A stretch of 49,002 nt of DNA from contig JACQEY010000077.1 in assembly GCA_016200355.1 (NCBI GenBank), positions 1 to 49,002 on the forward strand, read 5' to 3'. The position numbers were made by a program, and so were the translations under genes. A model generated the notes under the pieces. The model was not told the origin of the DNA. It did not search any database and was given only the letters and a program-made list of their open reading frames with translations. Position 1 is the stretch's first letter; each line of letters starts with the position of its first letter. This DNA is from Nitrospirota bacterium (GTDB lineage Bacteria > Nitrospirota > Nitrospiria > Nitrospirales > Nitrospiraceae). Of this stretch, positions 32,652-41,428 are shown in pieces.

Positions 32652-32916
32652 TAGCAGGATGCTCAAAAATGGCCCGACTTCTCACCCACCCAACCCTGAC
32701 GGCTGCTTCACCCGCCCGCCCAGAGTCTGCCAGAACAGCCTCTTCGCCCAGGGACGCGCCTTCTCCCACGCAAGGCCGCAACGAGCTGTCACTTTATAAG
32801 GGGTGGGTGGGATGATCCCAACTGCGCGCGTCCAACGAGGGCCTTCTGAGGCCGCGCGTTGCGCGAGCACGGGGATCGTCCCAGCTACCCCATCACCCCT
32901 TTTCAGCATCCTGCTA
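32652..32916. mobile_element. MITE-like element, family A copy 2, flanked by CTAG
   Basis: CTAGCAGGATGCTCAAAA (from 32651) and TTTTCAGCATCCTGCTAG (to 32917) are inverted with one mismatch. TA at 32652 and 32915 with outer C and G gives a CTAG/CTAG flank, as after insertion at CTAG with TA duplication (IS630-like). Inside lies the structured hairpin at 32809-32882. The left part (32660-32790) has GC-rich matter without reading frame. The TAG stop codon of sppA uses the right-hand TA and the first element base. Confidence 0.78.
32809..32882 (+). repeat. Structured hairpin element inside MITE A copy 2
   Basis: Arms GGGATGATCCC (32809-32819) and GGGATCGTCCC (32872-32882) pair with one wobble. 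The core has GCG (32828-32830) with CGC (32862-32864), CAACG (32833-32837) with CGTTG (32857-32861), and apical GGCC/GGCC around TTCTGA. Spacing matches the hairpin at 4042 base for base. Confidence 0.65.
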
Positions 32917-33810
32917 GAACGCCATGAGATACTTGAGTCCAACCCCGGAGTAAAAATCCAACTTGGGGAAGAGCCCCGATATTCGTGATTCAATCAATTC
33001 TCTGATCGAAAACCGTCGGCGAGGCTCAATGATTTTCGGCTCGCCCTCAATGCCGGCCACATCCGCCGCAAGCTGAATGGCCGCTTCGAGATCGCCGAGT
33101 TCGTCCACAAGCTTTGATGCTTTGGCTTGACGGCCCGTGAAGATTCGACCGTCCGCCAAGGCCTGCACAGCCGCCACGTCGAGCCCTCGCCCTTCCGCCA
33201 CCGCCTCGATGAACTGCTTATGGACATCGTCCATAACGGATTGGAGCAACGCCTGCTCCTCATCGCTCATCTTCCGGAGAGGAGACCCTACATCTTTGAA
33301 CCGTCCACTTTTAATCACAATACCTTCGACCCCGATCTTCTTGAGCAGCCCTTCGACGTTCGCCATCTCCATGATGACTCCGATGCTCCCCGTCAATGTC
33401 CCTGAATTGGCCATGATCCGGTCGGTCGCCACCGCAATATAGTAGCCTCCTGATGCTGCCACTGTGCCCATTGAGGCAATCACGGTCTTGTTGCTCTTGT
33501 TACGAACTCGCTTGACCGCATCATGGATTTCTTGCGACGGCACAACCCCGCCGCCGGGGCTGTCGATTCGCAATACGATCGCTTTGATGGAGGGGTTATC
33601 GGCAAAACGCTTCAACTCGACGAGTGTGGATTGGGCATCGACAATGACCCCTTCAATACGAATCAATCCGACCCGATCCTCCATCGAAAAGTCGAGGTCA
33701 GGAAAAAACAGGTTCATCAGAAAGAGCAGACCCAGTCCAATGCCGAGCGCCCAGAGCGCTCGGCGCACTATCCCTCGCTTGGCCGGCCTTTCTGCTGTTT
33801 CGTCATTCAT
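32914..33810 (-). CDS. sppA: Signal peptide peptidase SppA
   Basis: The 298-residue short-form SppA has one N-terminal membrane anchor (LGIGLGLLFLMNLFFPDL, about 22-39). The S49 domain carries VLRIDSPGGGVVPSQEI, the nucleophilic serine in MGTVAASGGYYIA and the lysine base in IKSGRFKDVGSP. It degrades cleaved signal peptides in the membrane. Its stop codon lies in the terminal repeat of a MITE-like element. It follows rpsA with 71 bases between, consistent with a shared transcript. Confidence 0.94.
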   Translation of the reverse strand: MNDETAERPAKRGIVRRALWALGIGLGLLFLMNLFFPDLDFSMEDRVGLIRIEGVIVDAQSTLVELKRFADNPSIKAIVLRIDSPGGGVVPSQEIHDAVKRVRNKSNKTVIASMGTVAASGGYYIAVATDRIMANSGTLTGSIGVIMEMANVEGLLKKIGVEGIVIKSGRFKDVGSPLRKMSDEEQALLQSVMDDVHKQFIEAVAEGRGLDVAAVQALADGRIFTGRQAKASKLVDELGDLEAAIQLAADVAGIEGEPKIIEPRRRFSIRELIESRISGLFPKLDFYSGVGLKYLMAF

Positions 33811-33881
33811 TGTTCTGTTCGCTCTCAGCGCCGGGGGACGCGAAGGCCCCCCGGCTCACACTGAAACCTGACGCATCAGAC

Positions 33882-35597
33882 CTACTTATCGTCCTCGGCT
33901 TGCTCTCGCTTCCGGTTCTGCTTCGCCGCACGGCCCAAGCTTTGGTCCAGCGCGCCTTGCGTGGCATGGTATTCATCGACCGTTCGGCGATCGGAATCCA
34001 TTTGATGGTCGCGCAGGCTGAGCGCGATCTTCCGTTCTTCACGATCGACCTTGATGATCTTGGCCGTCACTTCATCCTGCAGTTTGAATTTCTCTTCAAG
34101 CTTGGCCTGTTGGTCGAGCCCAGCTTCGCTGATGTGAATCAACCCTTCGACTCCTCCGTCCAATTCGACGAAGATGCCGAAATCGGCGACCTTGCTGATC
34201 TTCCCGACCGCCACATCCCCGACCGCGTATCGGCTCGGAATCTCGTCGTCCCATGGATCGCTCTTGAGCTGCTTGTACCCAAGCGACAACCGCTCCTTTT
34301 CCTTGTCGATCCGCAAAACCACGGCCTCGACCTTCTGCCCCTTCTTGAAGAGCTCAGAGGGATGCTTGATATGTTTCGTCCAAGACATGTCGGAAATGTG
34401 GATCAATCCATCGATGCCCTCTTCGAGTCCAACGAACGCGCCAAAATCGGTGAGACTTTTCACCTTCCCTTCGATGCGCGTGCCGATAGCGTACTTCCCT
34501 TCCACCATGTCCCAGGGATTCGGCGCGGTCTGCTTCATGCCGAGCGAAATCTTCCTGCTGGCCGGATCCACGTTCAGCACCGCTGCTTCAACCTGATCCC
34601 CGATGGACACGACGCGCGACGGGTGGCGCACCTCGTGCGTCCATGACATCACAGAGACATGCACCAGTCCCTCGACACCTGGCTCGAGCTCGATGAACGC
34701 CCCGTAGTCGGTCAGGCTCACGACACGACCTCGGACACGGGTACCGATCGCGTACTTACTGGCCACGCTGATCCAGGGATCGGCGCTCTTCTGTTTCAAG
34801 CCGAGTGAAATACGCCCGGTCTCTCGATCGTATTTAAGAACACTCACTTCCACCCTGTCTCCGATGTTGAACATTTCCGACGGATGGCCGACACGGCCCC
34901 AGGACATGTCCGTGATGTGGAGCAGCCCGTCGATGCCACCGAGATCGATGAACGCCCCATAATCCGTGATGTTCTTCACCACTCCTTGAATCAATTGCCC
35001 CTCTTTCAGCGTGGAAAGGGTCGTCTTCCGTTTCGAGTCCCTCGTCTCTTCCAAGAGCACGCGCCTGGATACGACAACATTGCCGCGCCGATGATTGATC
35101 TTGATGATCTTGAGCGGAAACGTGCGCCCGACCAATCCGTCAAGATCCCGCACCGGATGAAGGTCGATCTGCGAGCCAGGCAGAAACGCCTTCACGCCGA
35201 TATCGACCATCATGCCGCCTTTGATCCGCGCCACAATCTTGCCGTCGATGCTTTTGCCGTCATTGAAGAGTGCTTCCAGCTCCTCCCAAATCTTCATCTT
35301 GTCGGCTTTTTCTTTGGAGAGAACGAGATTGCCGTCGGCGTCTTCACATTCCTCGATGTAGACTTGAAGCCGATCGCCCACCTTGATGTTCTGCAGTTCC
35401 TCGGTAGAGAACTGATCGTTCGGGATCATCCCTTCGGACTTGTAGCCGATATCCACGACCACTTTGTCTTTGGTCACGGCGACAATTCGGCCCTCCGTAA
35501 TGGTGCCCTCTTCGAGGTTTTTGAATGTCTCCTCGTACAAAGCCGCTAAGGCCGCTCGGTCTAATTGCTGGTCACTCGATGGCGAAACCGTACTCAT
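33882..35597 (-). CDS. rpsA: 30S ribosomal protein S1
   Basis: The 571-residue protein has six S1 (OB-fold) domains, at roughly 32-100, 116-182, 200-270, 286-356, 373-443 and 460-530. Recognisable units include YGAFIDLGGIDGLLHITDMS, YGAFIELEPGVEGLVHVSVM and FGAFVGLEEGIDGLIHISDM. S1 brings mRNA to the small subunit. The first two domains, which bind the ribosome, are more divergent, as usual. A lysine/arginine-rich tail ends the protein. It lies after plsC and before sppA in the minus-strand series. Confidence 0.96.
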   Translation of the reverse strand: MSTVSPSSDQQLDRAALAALYEETFKNLEEGTITEGRIVAVTKDKVVVDIGYKSEGMIPNDQFSTEELQNIKVGDRLQVYIEECEDADGNLVLSKEKADKMKIWEELEALFNDGKSIDGKIVARIKGGMMVDIGVKAFLPGSQIDLHPVRDLDGLVGRTFPLKIIKINHRRGNVVVSRRVLLEETRDSKRKTTLSTLKEGQLIQGVVKNITDYGAFIDLGGIDGLLHITDMSWGRVGHPSEMFNIGDRVEVSVLKYDRETGRISLGLKQKSADPWISVASKYAIGTRVRGRVVSLTDYGAFIELEPGVEGLVHVSVMSWTHEVRHPSRVVSIGDQVEAAVLNVDPASRKISLGMKQTAPNPWDMVEGKYAIGTRIEGKVKSLTDFGAFVGLEEGIDGLIHISDMSWTKHIKHPSELFKKGQKVEAVVLRIDKEKERLSLGYKQLKSDPWDDEIPSRYAVGDVAVGKISKVADFGIFVELDGGVEGLIHISEAGLDQQAKLEEKFKLQDEVTAKIIKVDREERKIALSLRDHQMDSDRRTVDEYHATQGALDQSLGRAAKQNRKREQAEDDK

Positions 35598-35653
35598 GGT
35601 GTGAATCCTACTCTTCCGACTGGAGTCGGGTGCTGATGATTATACACCGACAT

Positions 35654-36310
35654 TCACTCAGCCTTGCGAATGCCGGCACTGGACTGCTGGGTCGGAGACT
35701 CTACGTCACCTAAGAAGGCAATGCGATCCATCACGGTGCGACTCACTTCCTGATAAAACTGCTTGGTCTCTCTGTTCTCTCCGCTCTGGGGAAACGTGAG
35801 AGCCTCTCCATAGAACACGGTCACGGGATGAAAGCGCGGCCACATGGTTCCCGACGGCAGTACATCGTACGTGCCCTTGAGATAGGCCGGAACCACAGGA
35901 CATCCAGTTTGTGCCACAATTACACCAATCCCTGGTTTGGGGGATTGTAACTGGCCGTCCAGGCTGCGGCTGCCCTCCGGAAAGATCACCACGACCTTCC
36001 CTTCCTTGATTAAAGCGACCGCCTTACCAAATGCGTCACGATCCAATCGGCCGGTCCGAAGGGGAATCCATCCCAACCATTGACAGATCGCCTTAAGGCC
36101 CGGAACCGGAAAGAGATCGCTCCGCCCCAAAAACCAAGCCCGCCGCCGCATCCCGCAACCCAGAAGGGGAATATCCAGGTAACTGGCATGGTTCGCCGCA
36201 ACAATGAATCCACCAGTCTGCGGAACTGCGCCAACGACCCGATAGTGAAAACAGAGCCATCCGATGGTCCGGGCAAGAATCCACAGTATGCCGTAGAACA
36301 CCGAACTCAC
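35654..36310 (-). CDS. plsC: 1-acyl-sn-glycerol-3-phosphate acyltransferase (PlsC)
   Basis: The 218-residue protein has an N-terminal hydrophobic helix (FYGILWILARTIGWLCFH), the H-x4-D catalytic motif in AANHASYLDIPLLG (H41, D46), the VVVIFPEGSRSLDGQL glycerol-phosphate site and VPAYLKGTYDVL. It makes phosphatidic acid in the inner membrane. Its start overlaps the cmk stop by 4 bases. Confidence 0.93.
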   Translation of the reverse strand: MSSVFYGILWILARTIGWLCFHYRVVGAVPQTGGFIVAANHASYLDIPLLGCGMRRRAWFLGRSDLFPVPGLKAICQWLGWIPLRTGRLDRDAFGKAVALIKEGKVVVIFPEGSRSLDGQLQSPKPGIGVIVAQTGCPVVPAYLKGTYDVLPSGTMWPRFHPVTVFYGEALTFPQSGENRETKQFYQEVSRTVMDRIAFLGDVESPTQQSSAGIRKAE

Positions 36311-37029
36311 AGTTTGGCCGCAACCGCAGCCATCATCAGGTCCACCACCTCCGCGATGGACAACGTTGAGGTATCAATGAACTGGGCATCTTCAGCGGGA
36401 ACCAGCGGGGCGATCGAACGAGAACGATCTCGCGTATCGCGTCCTGCCAGGTCGGTCGTCGTTTCTTCAAGTGCTCCTGAATGTCCCGCCGCAACAAGTT
36501 CCCGATGTCGGCGTTGTGCCCTGACAGTCGGGTCTGCTTCGAGAAAAAATTTCACGTCGGCCGAAGGGAATACCTTCGTCCCCATATCCCGCCCCTCAGC
36601 CACCACCGCTCCACCTTGTCCAATTTCTCGCTGGATAGGCAGCAACCAGGCCCGGACTGCCGGCATTGCAGAGATCACCGAGGCTGCAGACGACACTAGA
36701 GGCGTCCGGAGTTCACCACTCACGTCTTTGCCATTGACGAACACCGTCGCAGCCCCATGATGGAATTGCATCTGAAGCGCGAGGGTAGACAACAGATCGG
36801 CGACCGCCTTGGCATCTGCCGGATCCAGGCCAGACTCAATGACTGCCCAAGCCGTCGCACGATAGAGCGCTCCTGTGTCGAGATATAGATAGCCCAATCG
36901 AGAGGCCAACAACTTGGCTACCGTACTCTTGCCGACACCAGCTGGCCCATCGATCGCAACTGTCAGCCGTCTCGCTTGCTTTTCCTCCGCAACTTGTCCC
37001 ACGTCGTGGCTCCACGTAATAGCCGTCAC
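36307..37029 (-). CDS. cmk: Cytidylate kinase
   Basis: The 240-residue protein has the P-loop DGPAGVGKSTVAKLLA (27-42), the CMP-binding LYLDTGALYRATAWA, the VVAEGRDMGTKVFPSADVKF segment and the arginine-rich lid RDTRDRSRSIAPL. It phosphorylates CMP and dCMP. It overlaps aroA and plsC by 4 bases each, part of the aroA-cmk-(plsC)-rpsA order common in several bacterial groups. Confidence 0.95.
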   Translation of the reverse strand: MTAITWSHDVGQVAEEKQARRLTVAIDGPAGVGKSTVAKLLASRLGYLYLDTGALYRATAWAVIESGLDPADAKAVADLLSTLALQMQFHHGAATVFVNGKDVSGELRTPLVSSAASVISAMPAVRAWLLPIQREIGQGGAVVAEGRDMGTKVFPSADVKFFLEADPTVRAQRRHRELVAAGHSGALEETTTDLAGRDTRDRSRSIAPLVPAEDAQFIDTSTLSIAEVVDLMMAAVAAKL

Positions 37030-38348
37030 CGGCGCTCGTCCAATAACTCCAAGAGTGTGCGATGAAAGTCCGGGAATGATGTCTCAATGCAAGCGGTCTC
37101 GTCAATCACAGTTGGCGCCGAAGTGGTCAAGCCCGCGATGGCCAAAGACATCGCTACCCGGTGATCTCCATGGCTGCGGCCATGTGCAGTCTGCAATCGA
37201 CCGTTGTCTTCTGCTGTACCAAGTCCCCGCACAACCATCCCATCAGGCTTCTCAGTGATCTGAGCCCCCATCGCGCACAGCTCTGCCGACACCGTCGCAA
37301 TCCGATCGCTCTCTTTGACCCTCAATTCTTCGGCCCCGGAGATTATCGTCTCACCCTCTGCAACTGCAGCTGCGACACACAGAACGGGGAATTCATCGAT
37401 CGTCTGTGGGATTAAATCAGGTCCGATCGCCACTCCATGCAGCCTGGCCGACTTTACCCGGATATCCGCAACCGGCTCTCCCGCTTCTTCCCGCCGATTG
37501 ATCAATTGAATATTCGCACCCATGCTCATCATCACGTCCAACAAGCCTACCCTAGTGGGGTTGACCCCCACCTGTCGAATCGTCACATCCGAACCAGGGA
37601 TAATAGTCGCCCCCACGATGAAGAATGCAGCAGCAGAGAGATCGCCCGGGATGACCAGCCGAGGCGCCGCATTCCACCCGACCAAGGGCCGTCCTTCGAT
37701 CAGCAGGGTAGTCCCTTCCCGTCGAAACGCTATATTAAAAAACTGGAATAACCGTTCCGTATGGTCCCGTGAGAGACGCGGCTCTGTGATGCGGCTCGTC
37801 CCTTCGGCAAACAAGGCTGCGAGCAACAAGGCGGACTTGATTTGCGCGCTCGCCACCGGCGAGGCGTAGGTGATCGCGCGGAGGCGGCTACCCATCACGG
37901 CTAAGGGCGCAAGTTCACCGCCTTTGCGTCCGGCGATCGTCGCCCCCATTTCCCGCAACGGCTTGACGATCCGCCCCATTGGGCGGCGACGAATCGATTC
38001 GTCGCCGGTCAGTACCGTAAAAAAATCCTGCCCTGCCAGCAGGCCGGTCAGGAGACGAATGCCTGTTCCTGAATTCCCACAATCAATCGGTCCGTTCGGC
38101 TCTGTCAGGCCCCAGAGCCCCTTGCCATGCACACAGAGTTCTTCGTCCGACTCATCGATGCGCACGCCGAGAGCCTTGAGCGCACGTACCGTATTCAGAC
38201 AGTCTTCTCCCCGACAATAGCTCGTAACCCTGCTGACCCCGTTCGCCAAGGCCGTCAGAATGACGGCGCGATGGGTGATCGACTTATCGCCGGGAACGGA
38301 AATTGTTCCCTGCAAAGACCTGCCTGGTGTGATGGTCAACGACGCCAT
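37026..38348 (-). CDS. aroA: 3-phosphoshikimate 1-carboxyvinyltransferase (EPSP synthase)
   Basis: From ATG at 38348 the 440-residue enzyme has the N-terminal ISVPGDKSITHRAVILTALA, then GNSGTGIRLLTGLLAG, GDESIRRRPMGRIV and late LRVKESDRIATVSAEL and HGRSHGDHRVAMSLAIAG. It joins phosphoenolpyruvate to shikimate-3-phosphate. A start at 38438 would run into tyrA. It lies 7 bases after tyrA and overlaps cmk by 4. Confidence 0.95.
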   Translation of the reverse strand: MASLTITPGRSLQGTISVPGDKSITHRAVILTALANGVSRVTSYCRGEDCLNTVRALKALGVRIDESDEELCVHGKGLWGLTEPNGPIDCGNSGTGIRLLTGLLAGQDFFTVLTGDESIRRRPMGRIVKPLREMGATIAGRKGGELAPLAVMGSRLRAITYASPVASAQIKSALLLAALFAEGTSRITEPRLSRDHTERLFQFFNIAFRREGTTLLIEGRPLVGWNAAPRLVIPGDLSAAAFFIVGATIIPGSDVTIRQVGVNPTRVGLLDVMMSMGANIQLINRREEAGEPVADIRVKSARLHGVAIGPDLIPQTIDEFPVLCVAAAVAEGETIISGAEELRVKESDRIATVSAELCAMGAQITEKPDGMVVRGLGTAEDNGRLQTAHGRSHGDHRVAMSLAIAGLTTSAPTVIDETACIETSFPDFHRTLLELLDERR

Positions 38349-38355
38349 AGTGGTG

Positions 38356-39246
38356 CTACGTGGAGACGGTTGGTCGCGTGGAAAGCTTCTCCCGCTCCTG
38401 CTTGGCTTGTTCGAGTTTCTTCTCGATGCCTGCGGCATCGCCCACTCGAATAAGCTGCTTCAATTGGCTCAGCGAGCGCTCATAGGCCTCAATAAACGTG
38501 ACCACATTGTCGCGGTTCCAGAGAAAAATATCGCGCCACATTTCAGGTGAACTGGCCGCAATCCTGGTCGTATCCCGCAACCCGCCACCCGAGTGGCTTA
38601 CCAGATCGAGGGAGGGAATTTGTTGATTGCGAATTTCGACCAGGGCATTGATCAAGGCAAACGCCGCCACATGAGGCAAATGGCTCACCGCCCCAAGGAT
38701 CTTGTCATGCAGATGGGCATCCATCGTGAGTACCACCGAACCGGTTTCTTCCCACATCGTTCGGATCTGCTCAAGTGCCTGCAGGTCCGTCGTTTTCGTC
38801 GGAGTGATGATGCAACGCGCGCCCATAAAGAGCTGATCCGATCCGGCAGCCACACCCGTCTTCTCCTTGCCAGCAATGGGATGGGCTCCGACAAAATGGA
38901 CGCCCGCAGGCATGGCCCGTTCAGCCTGCTCCACCAGCAAACCCTTCACGCTTCCGACATCGGTCACAATCGCGCCTTTTTTCAAGCAGGAGGCCCACTC
39001 CGCCAGGTGCCGGTCATAGGTGTCGACGGGAGTGGCCAGCACGACCAAGTCGGCATCCTTCACTCCGTTTTTGGGATCCACAACGTAGCAGTCAATCGCG
39101 CCCAGTTCGACCGCAGTTTTCAAGTTTTCTACACGCCGCCCGATCCCGACGACCCTTGACGCCAGCCCCTTTCGGCGGAGAATCATGCCGAGCGATCCAC
39201 CGATCAGCCCGACTCCGATAATCGAGACCTGTGTGAAATGCAGCAT
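38356..39246 (-). CDS. tyrA: Prephenate dehydrogenase
   Basis: The 296-residue protein has a Rossmann loop IIGVGLIGGSLGMILRR (9-25), TDVGSVKG, HFVGAHPIAGKEKTGV with the catalytic histidine, and the C-terminal helical domain SGGGLRDTTRIAASSPEMWR. It oxidises prephenate (or arogenate) on the way to tyrosine. A separate regulatory ACT domain is absent. It is part of the aroF-tyrA-aroA run. Confidence 0.93.
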   Translation of the reverse strand: MLHFTQVSIIGVGLIGGSLGMILRRKGLASRVVGIGRRVENLKTAVELGAIDCYVVDPKNGVKDADLVVLATPVDTYDRHLAEWASCLKKGAIVTDVGSVKGLLVEQAERAMPAGVHFVGAHPIAGKEKTGVAAGSDQLFMGARCIITPTKTTDLQALEQIRTMWEETGSVVLTMDAHLHDKILGAVSHLPHVAAFALINALVEIRNQQIPSLDLVSHSGGGLRDTTRIAASSPEMWRDIFLWNRDNVVTFIEAYERSLSQLKQLIRVGDAAGIEKKLEQAKQEREKLSTRPTVST

Positions 39247-39310
39247 CGTTCTTCAAGCTGAACCGAGGTCGTGCCTAAACCCTGAGTCCTTAATGGCACG
39301 GCCTCTTTGA

Positions 39311-40324
39311 TTACACTTCCCGACCAACCGCCACCGCAATCTTCCGCATGTCCTGCATCAGTTCCTTAAACTTGCTCGGCTTAATGGATTCTTCACCGTC
39401 GCACAGCGCACATTCCGGATTCGAATGGACTTCGATCAGAATACCATCCGCCCCTGCAGCCACTGCCGCTTTCGACATCGGCGCCACCAGATTCCACTTG
39501 CCGGTGGCATGGCTGGGATCAACGATGACGGGCAAATGCGAAAGCTCTTTCAAGGTCGGGACCGCAGCCAGATCGAGTGTATTGCGGTATTGCGTCTCGA
39601 AGGTCCTGATTCCCCGCTCGCACAACATGACGTTCTGATTCCCTCGGGACATGATGTATTCTGCCGACAACAGGAATTCCTTGATTGTCGCCGAAAGTCC
39701 CCGCTTCAAGAGCACCGGCTTGTCATACGCCCCAACTTCCTTAAGAAGTTCAAAATTCTGCATGTTACGGGCGCCAATCTGGATAATGTCGGCTTTTTCG
39801 AGAAACAATTCGATGTCGCGGGTGTCCAGAATCTCACTGACCACCGGCAATCCGGTTTGTTTCTTCGCCTCAACCAGATAATCCAACCCTTCGCGCCCCA
39901 GCCCTTGAAATGAATAGGGTGAGGTGCGTGGCTTGTAGGCGCCACCGCGCAAAACACTTGCTCCGGCTGCCTTGACCTCATGGGCAATGCCGACCGTGAT
40001 TTCGAGCTGCTCCACCGCGCAGGGTCCTGCCATGATGACCAGCTTGTTGCCGCCGACCTTCAGGTTGCCCACATGGATGACCGTCCCTTCACGCTTAAAC
40101 TCCCTGCTGACGAGCTTCCAAGGTGCAAGAATCGGCAGCACGCTTTCAACGCCCGGCAACGCCGTGAGCGGTTGGTTATGCAGAATCCGATCGTCGCCGA
40201 TGACTCCAATAATCGTCCGCTCCTGACCGGTCGAGAGTTGCGACTTCAGTCCCAACTCTCGAAGCCGATCGATAATGTGGTCGACCTCTCGTTCGCTTGC
40301 ATCTGGTTTTAATACGATGATCAT
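39311..40324 (-). CDS. aroF: 3-deoxy-7-phosphoheptulonate synthase (DAHP synthase, AroF/G-like)
   Basis: The 337-residue protein has an N-terminal ferredoxin-like regulatory domain (MIIVLKPDASEREVDHIIDR, to about 70). The barrel follows: VIMAGPCAVEQLEITVGIAH, LRGGAYKPRTSPYSFQG, LPVVSEILDTRDIELF, QIGARNMQNFELLKE, VLLKRGLSATIKEF, LPVIVDPSHATGKWNL and DGILIEVHSNPECALCDGEE. It is the first enzyme of the shikimate pathway (type I-beta, KDO8PS-like). It overlaps hisC by 4 bases. Confidence 0.95.
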   Translation of the reverse strand: MIIVLKPDASEREVDHIIDRLRELGLKSQLSTGQERTIIGVIGDDRILHNQPLTALPGVESVLPILAPWKLVSREFKREGTVIHVGNLKVGGNKLVIMAGPCAVEQLEITVGIAHEVKAAGASVLRGGAYKPRTSPYSFQGLGREGLDYLVEAKKQTGLPVVSEILDTRDIELFLEKADIIQIGARNMQNFELLKEVGAYDKPVLLKRGLSATIKEFLLSAEYIMSRGNQNVMLCERGIRTFETQYRNTLDLAAVPTLKELSHLPVIVDPSHATGKWNLVAPMSKAAVAAGADGILIEVHSNPECALCDGEESIKPSKFKELMQDMRKIAVAVGREV

Positions 40325-41424
40325 GTTGACCTCACCTTGTGCTCAATGGGATGGATCACTCGCTTGAGCGCAGCCAAGAATTCCCTGTTTTCTTCTTCCA
40401 AACCGATGGTCACTCGGACCATCGGCCCCTCGATGTGACGAACGATAACGCCCTCCTTCAGCAGAGCCTCAAACACCGCGCGGCCGTCTCGTCCAACATC
40501 GACATACACAAAATTCGCCTCGCTCGGGATCGGCTCGAGCCCGAGCGATGTCAATCCCTTGACCATCTCCTCCATCCCAGCTGCATTCACCGCCCGACTC
40601 TGCGCCACATGTTCATCGTCACCGAGGGCGGCAAGCGCTGCGCGCTGCGCCAGACTATTGGCATTAAAAGGAGGACGGACTCGGTTCAAGATATTGGTGA
40701 TCTCTGCCGTTGCCACGCCATACCCAATTCGCAATCCTGCGAGGCCATAAATTTTCGAAAACGTCCGCAGCACAATCACATTCCGCCCCTGATTCACATA
40801 GGACATGGAGTCCGGAAACTGCTCGCTCCTGACATACTCGAAATAGGCTTCATCGAACACGGTAACGACATGCGCGGGTACGCGTGAAAGCAGACGGTCG
40901 ACCTCAGCGGCTGACACCATTGTTCCGGTCGGATTATTGGGGTTACAGAGGAACAGGAGCCTAGTCCGGTCGGTGATGGCGTCCGCCATCGCCTGAAGAT
41001 CGTGCCGCCACTGCTTCAGGGGAACGATGATGGGTTTTCCGTGGGCTGCCGTCACCTCCATTTTATAGATGACGAAAGTCTGATCGGCCATGACCGCTTC
41101 ATCGCCCGGGGCTAAAAACGTCCGGGCAAGCAGGCCCAAGATTTCGTCCGACCCGTTTCCAAGAATAACCTGATCGGGAGTCACCTTCCAACGATCCGCC
41201 AGAGCTTCGCGGAGGCGAAACGCGCCGCCATCAGGATAGCGATGCAGGGTCGAGGTTCCCTCGCTCAACGCAGCGAGCGCCTTCGGGGAGGAACCTAACG
41301 GATTCTCATTGGAGGCCAGTTTAATGACGCGTGCTAGACCCAGTTCGCGTTGGAGTTCCTCAATCGGCTTCCCAGGAACATAGGGACTCAGCGAGGCGAT
41401 ATCTGGATGGACCTTCAACGGCAT
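40321..41424 (-). CDS. hisC: Histidinol-phosphate/aromatic aminotransferase
   Basis: The 367-residue fold I aminotransferase has ASNENPLGSSPKALAAL, YPDGGAFRLREALA, the LFLCNPNNPTGT loop and the PLP lysine in LRTFSKIYGLAGLRIGYGVA. It transfers an amino group from glutamate to histidinol phosphate precursor or to phenylpyruvate/prephenate. Given its place between pheA and aroF, an aromatic role is likely. It lies 4 bases after pheA. Confidence 0.9.
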   Translation of the reverse strand: MPLKVHPDIASLSPYVPGKPIEELQRELGLARVIKLASNENPLGSSPKALAALSEGTSTLHRYPDGGAFRLREALADRWKVTPDQVILGNGSDEILGLLARTFLAPGDEAVMADQTFVIYKMEVTAAHGKPIIVPLKQWRHDLQAMADAITDRTRLLFLCNPNNPTGTMVSAAEVDRLLSRVPAHVVTVFDEAYFEYVRSEQFPDSMSYVNQGRNVIVLRTFSKIYGLAGLRIGYGVATAEITNILNRVRPPFNANSLAQRAALAALGDDEHVAQSRAVNAAGMEEMVKGLTSLGLEPIPSEANFVYVDVGRDGRAVFEALLKEGVIVRHIEGPMVRVTIGLEEENREFLAALKRVIHPIEHKVRST

Positions 41425-41428
41425 GGCA

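Noticed and set aside
33810-35549. Long plus-strand frames opposite sppA and rpsA
   Set aside because: They mirror codon positions of the S1 and SppA genes and show no independent domain.
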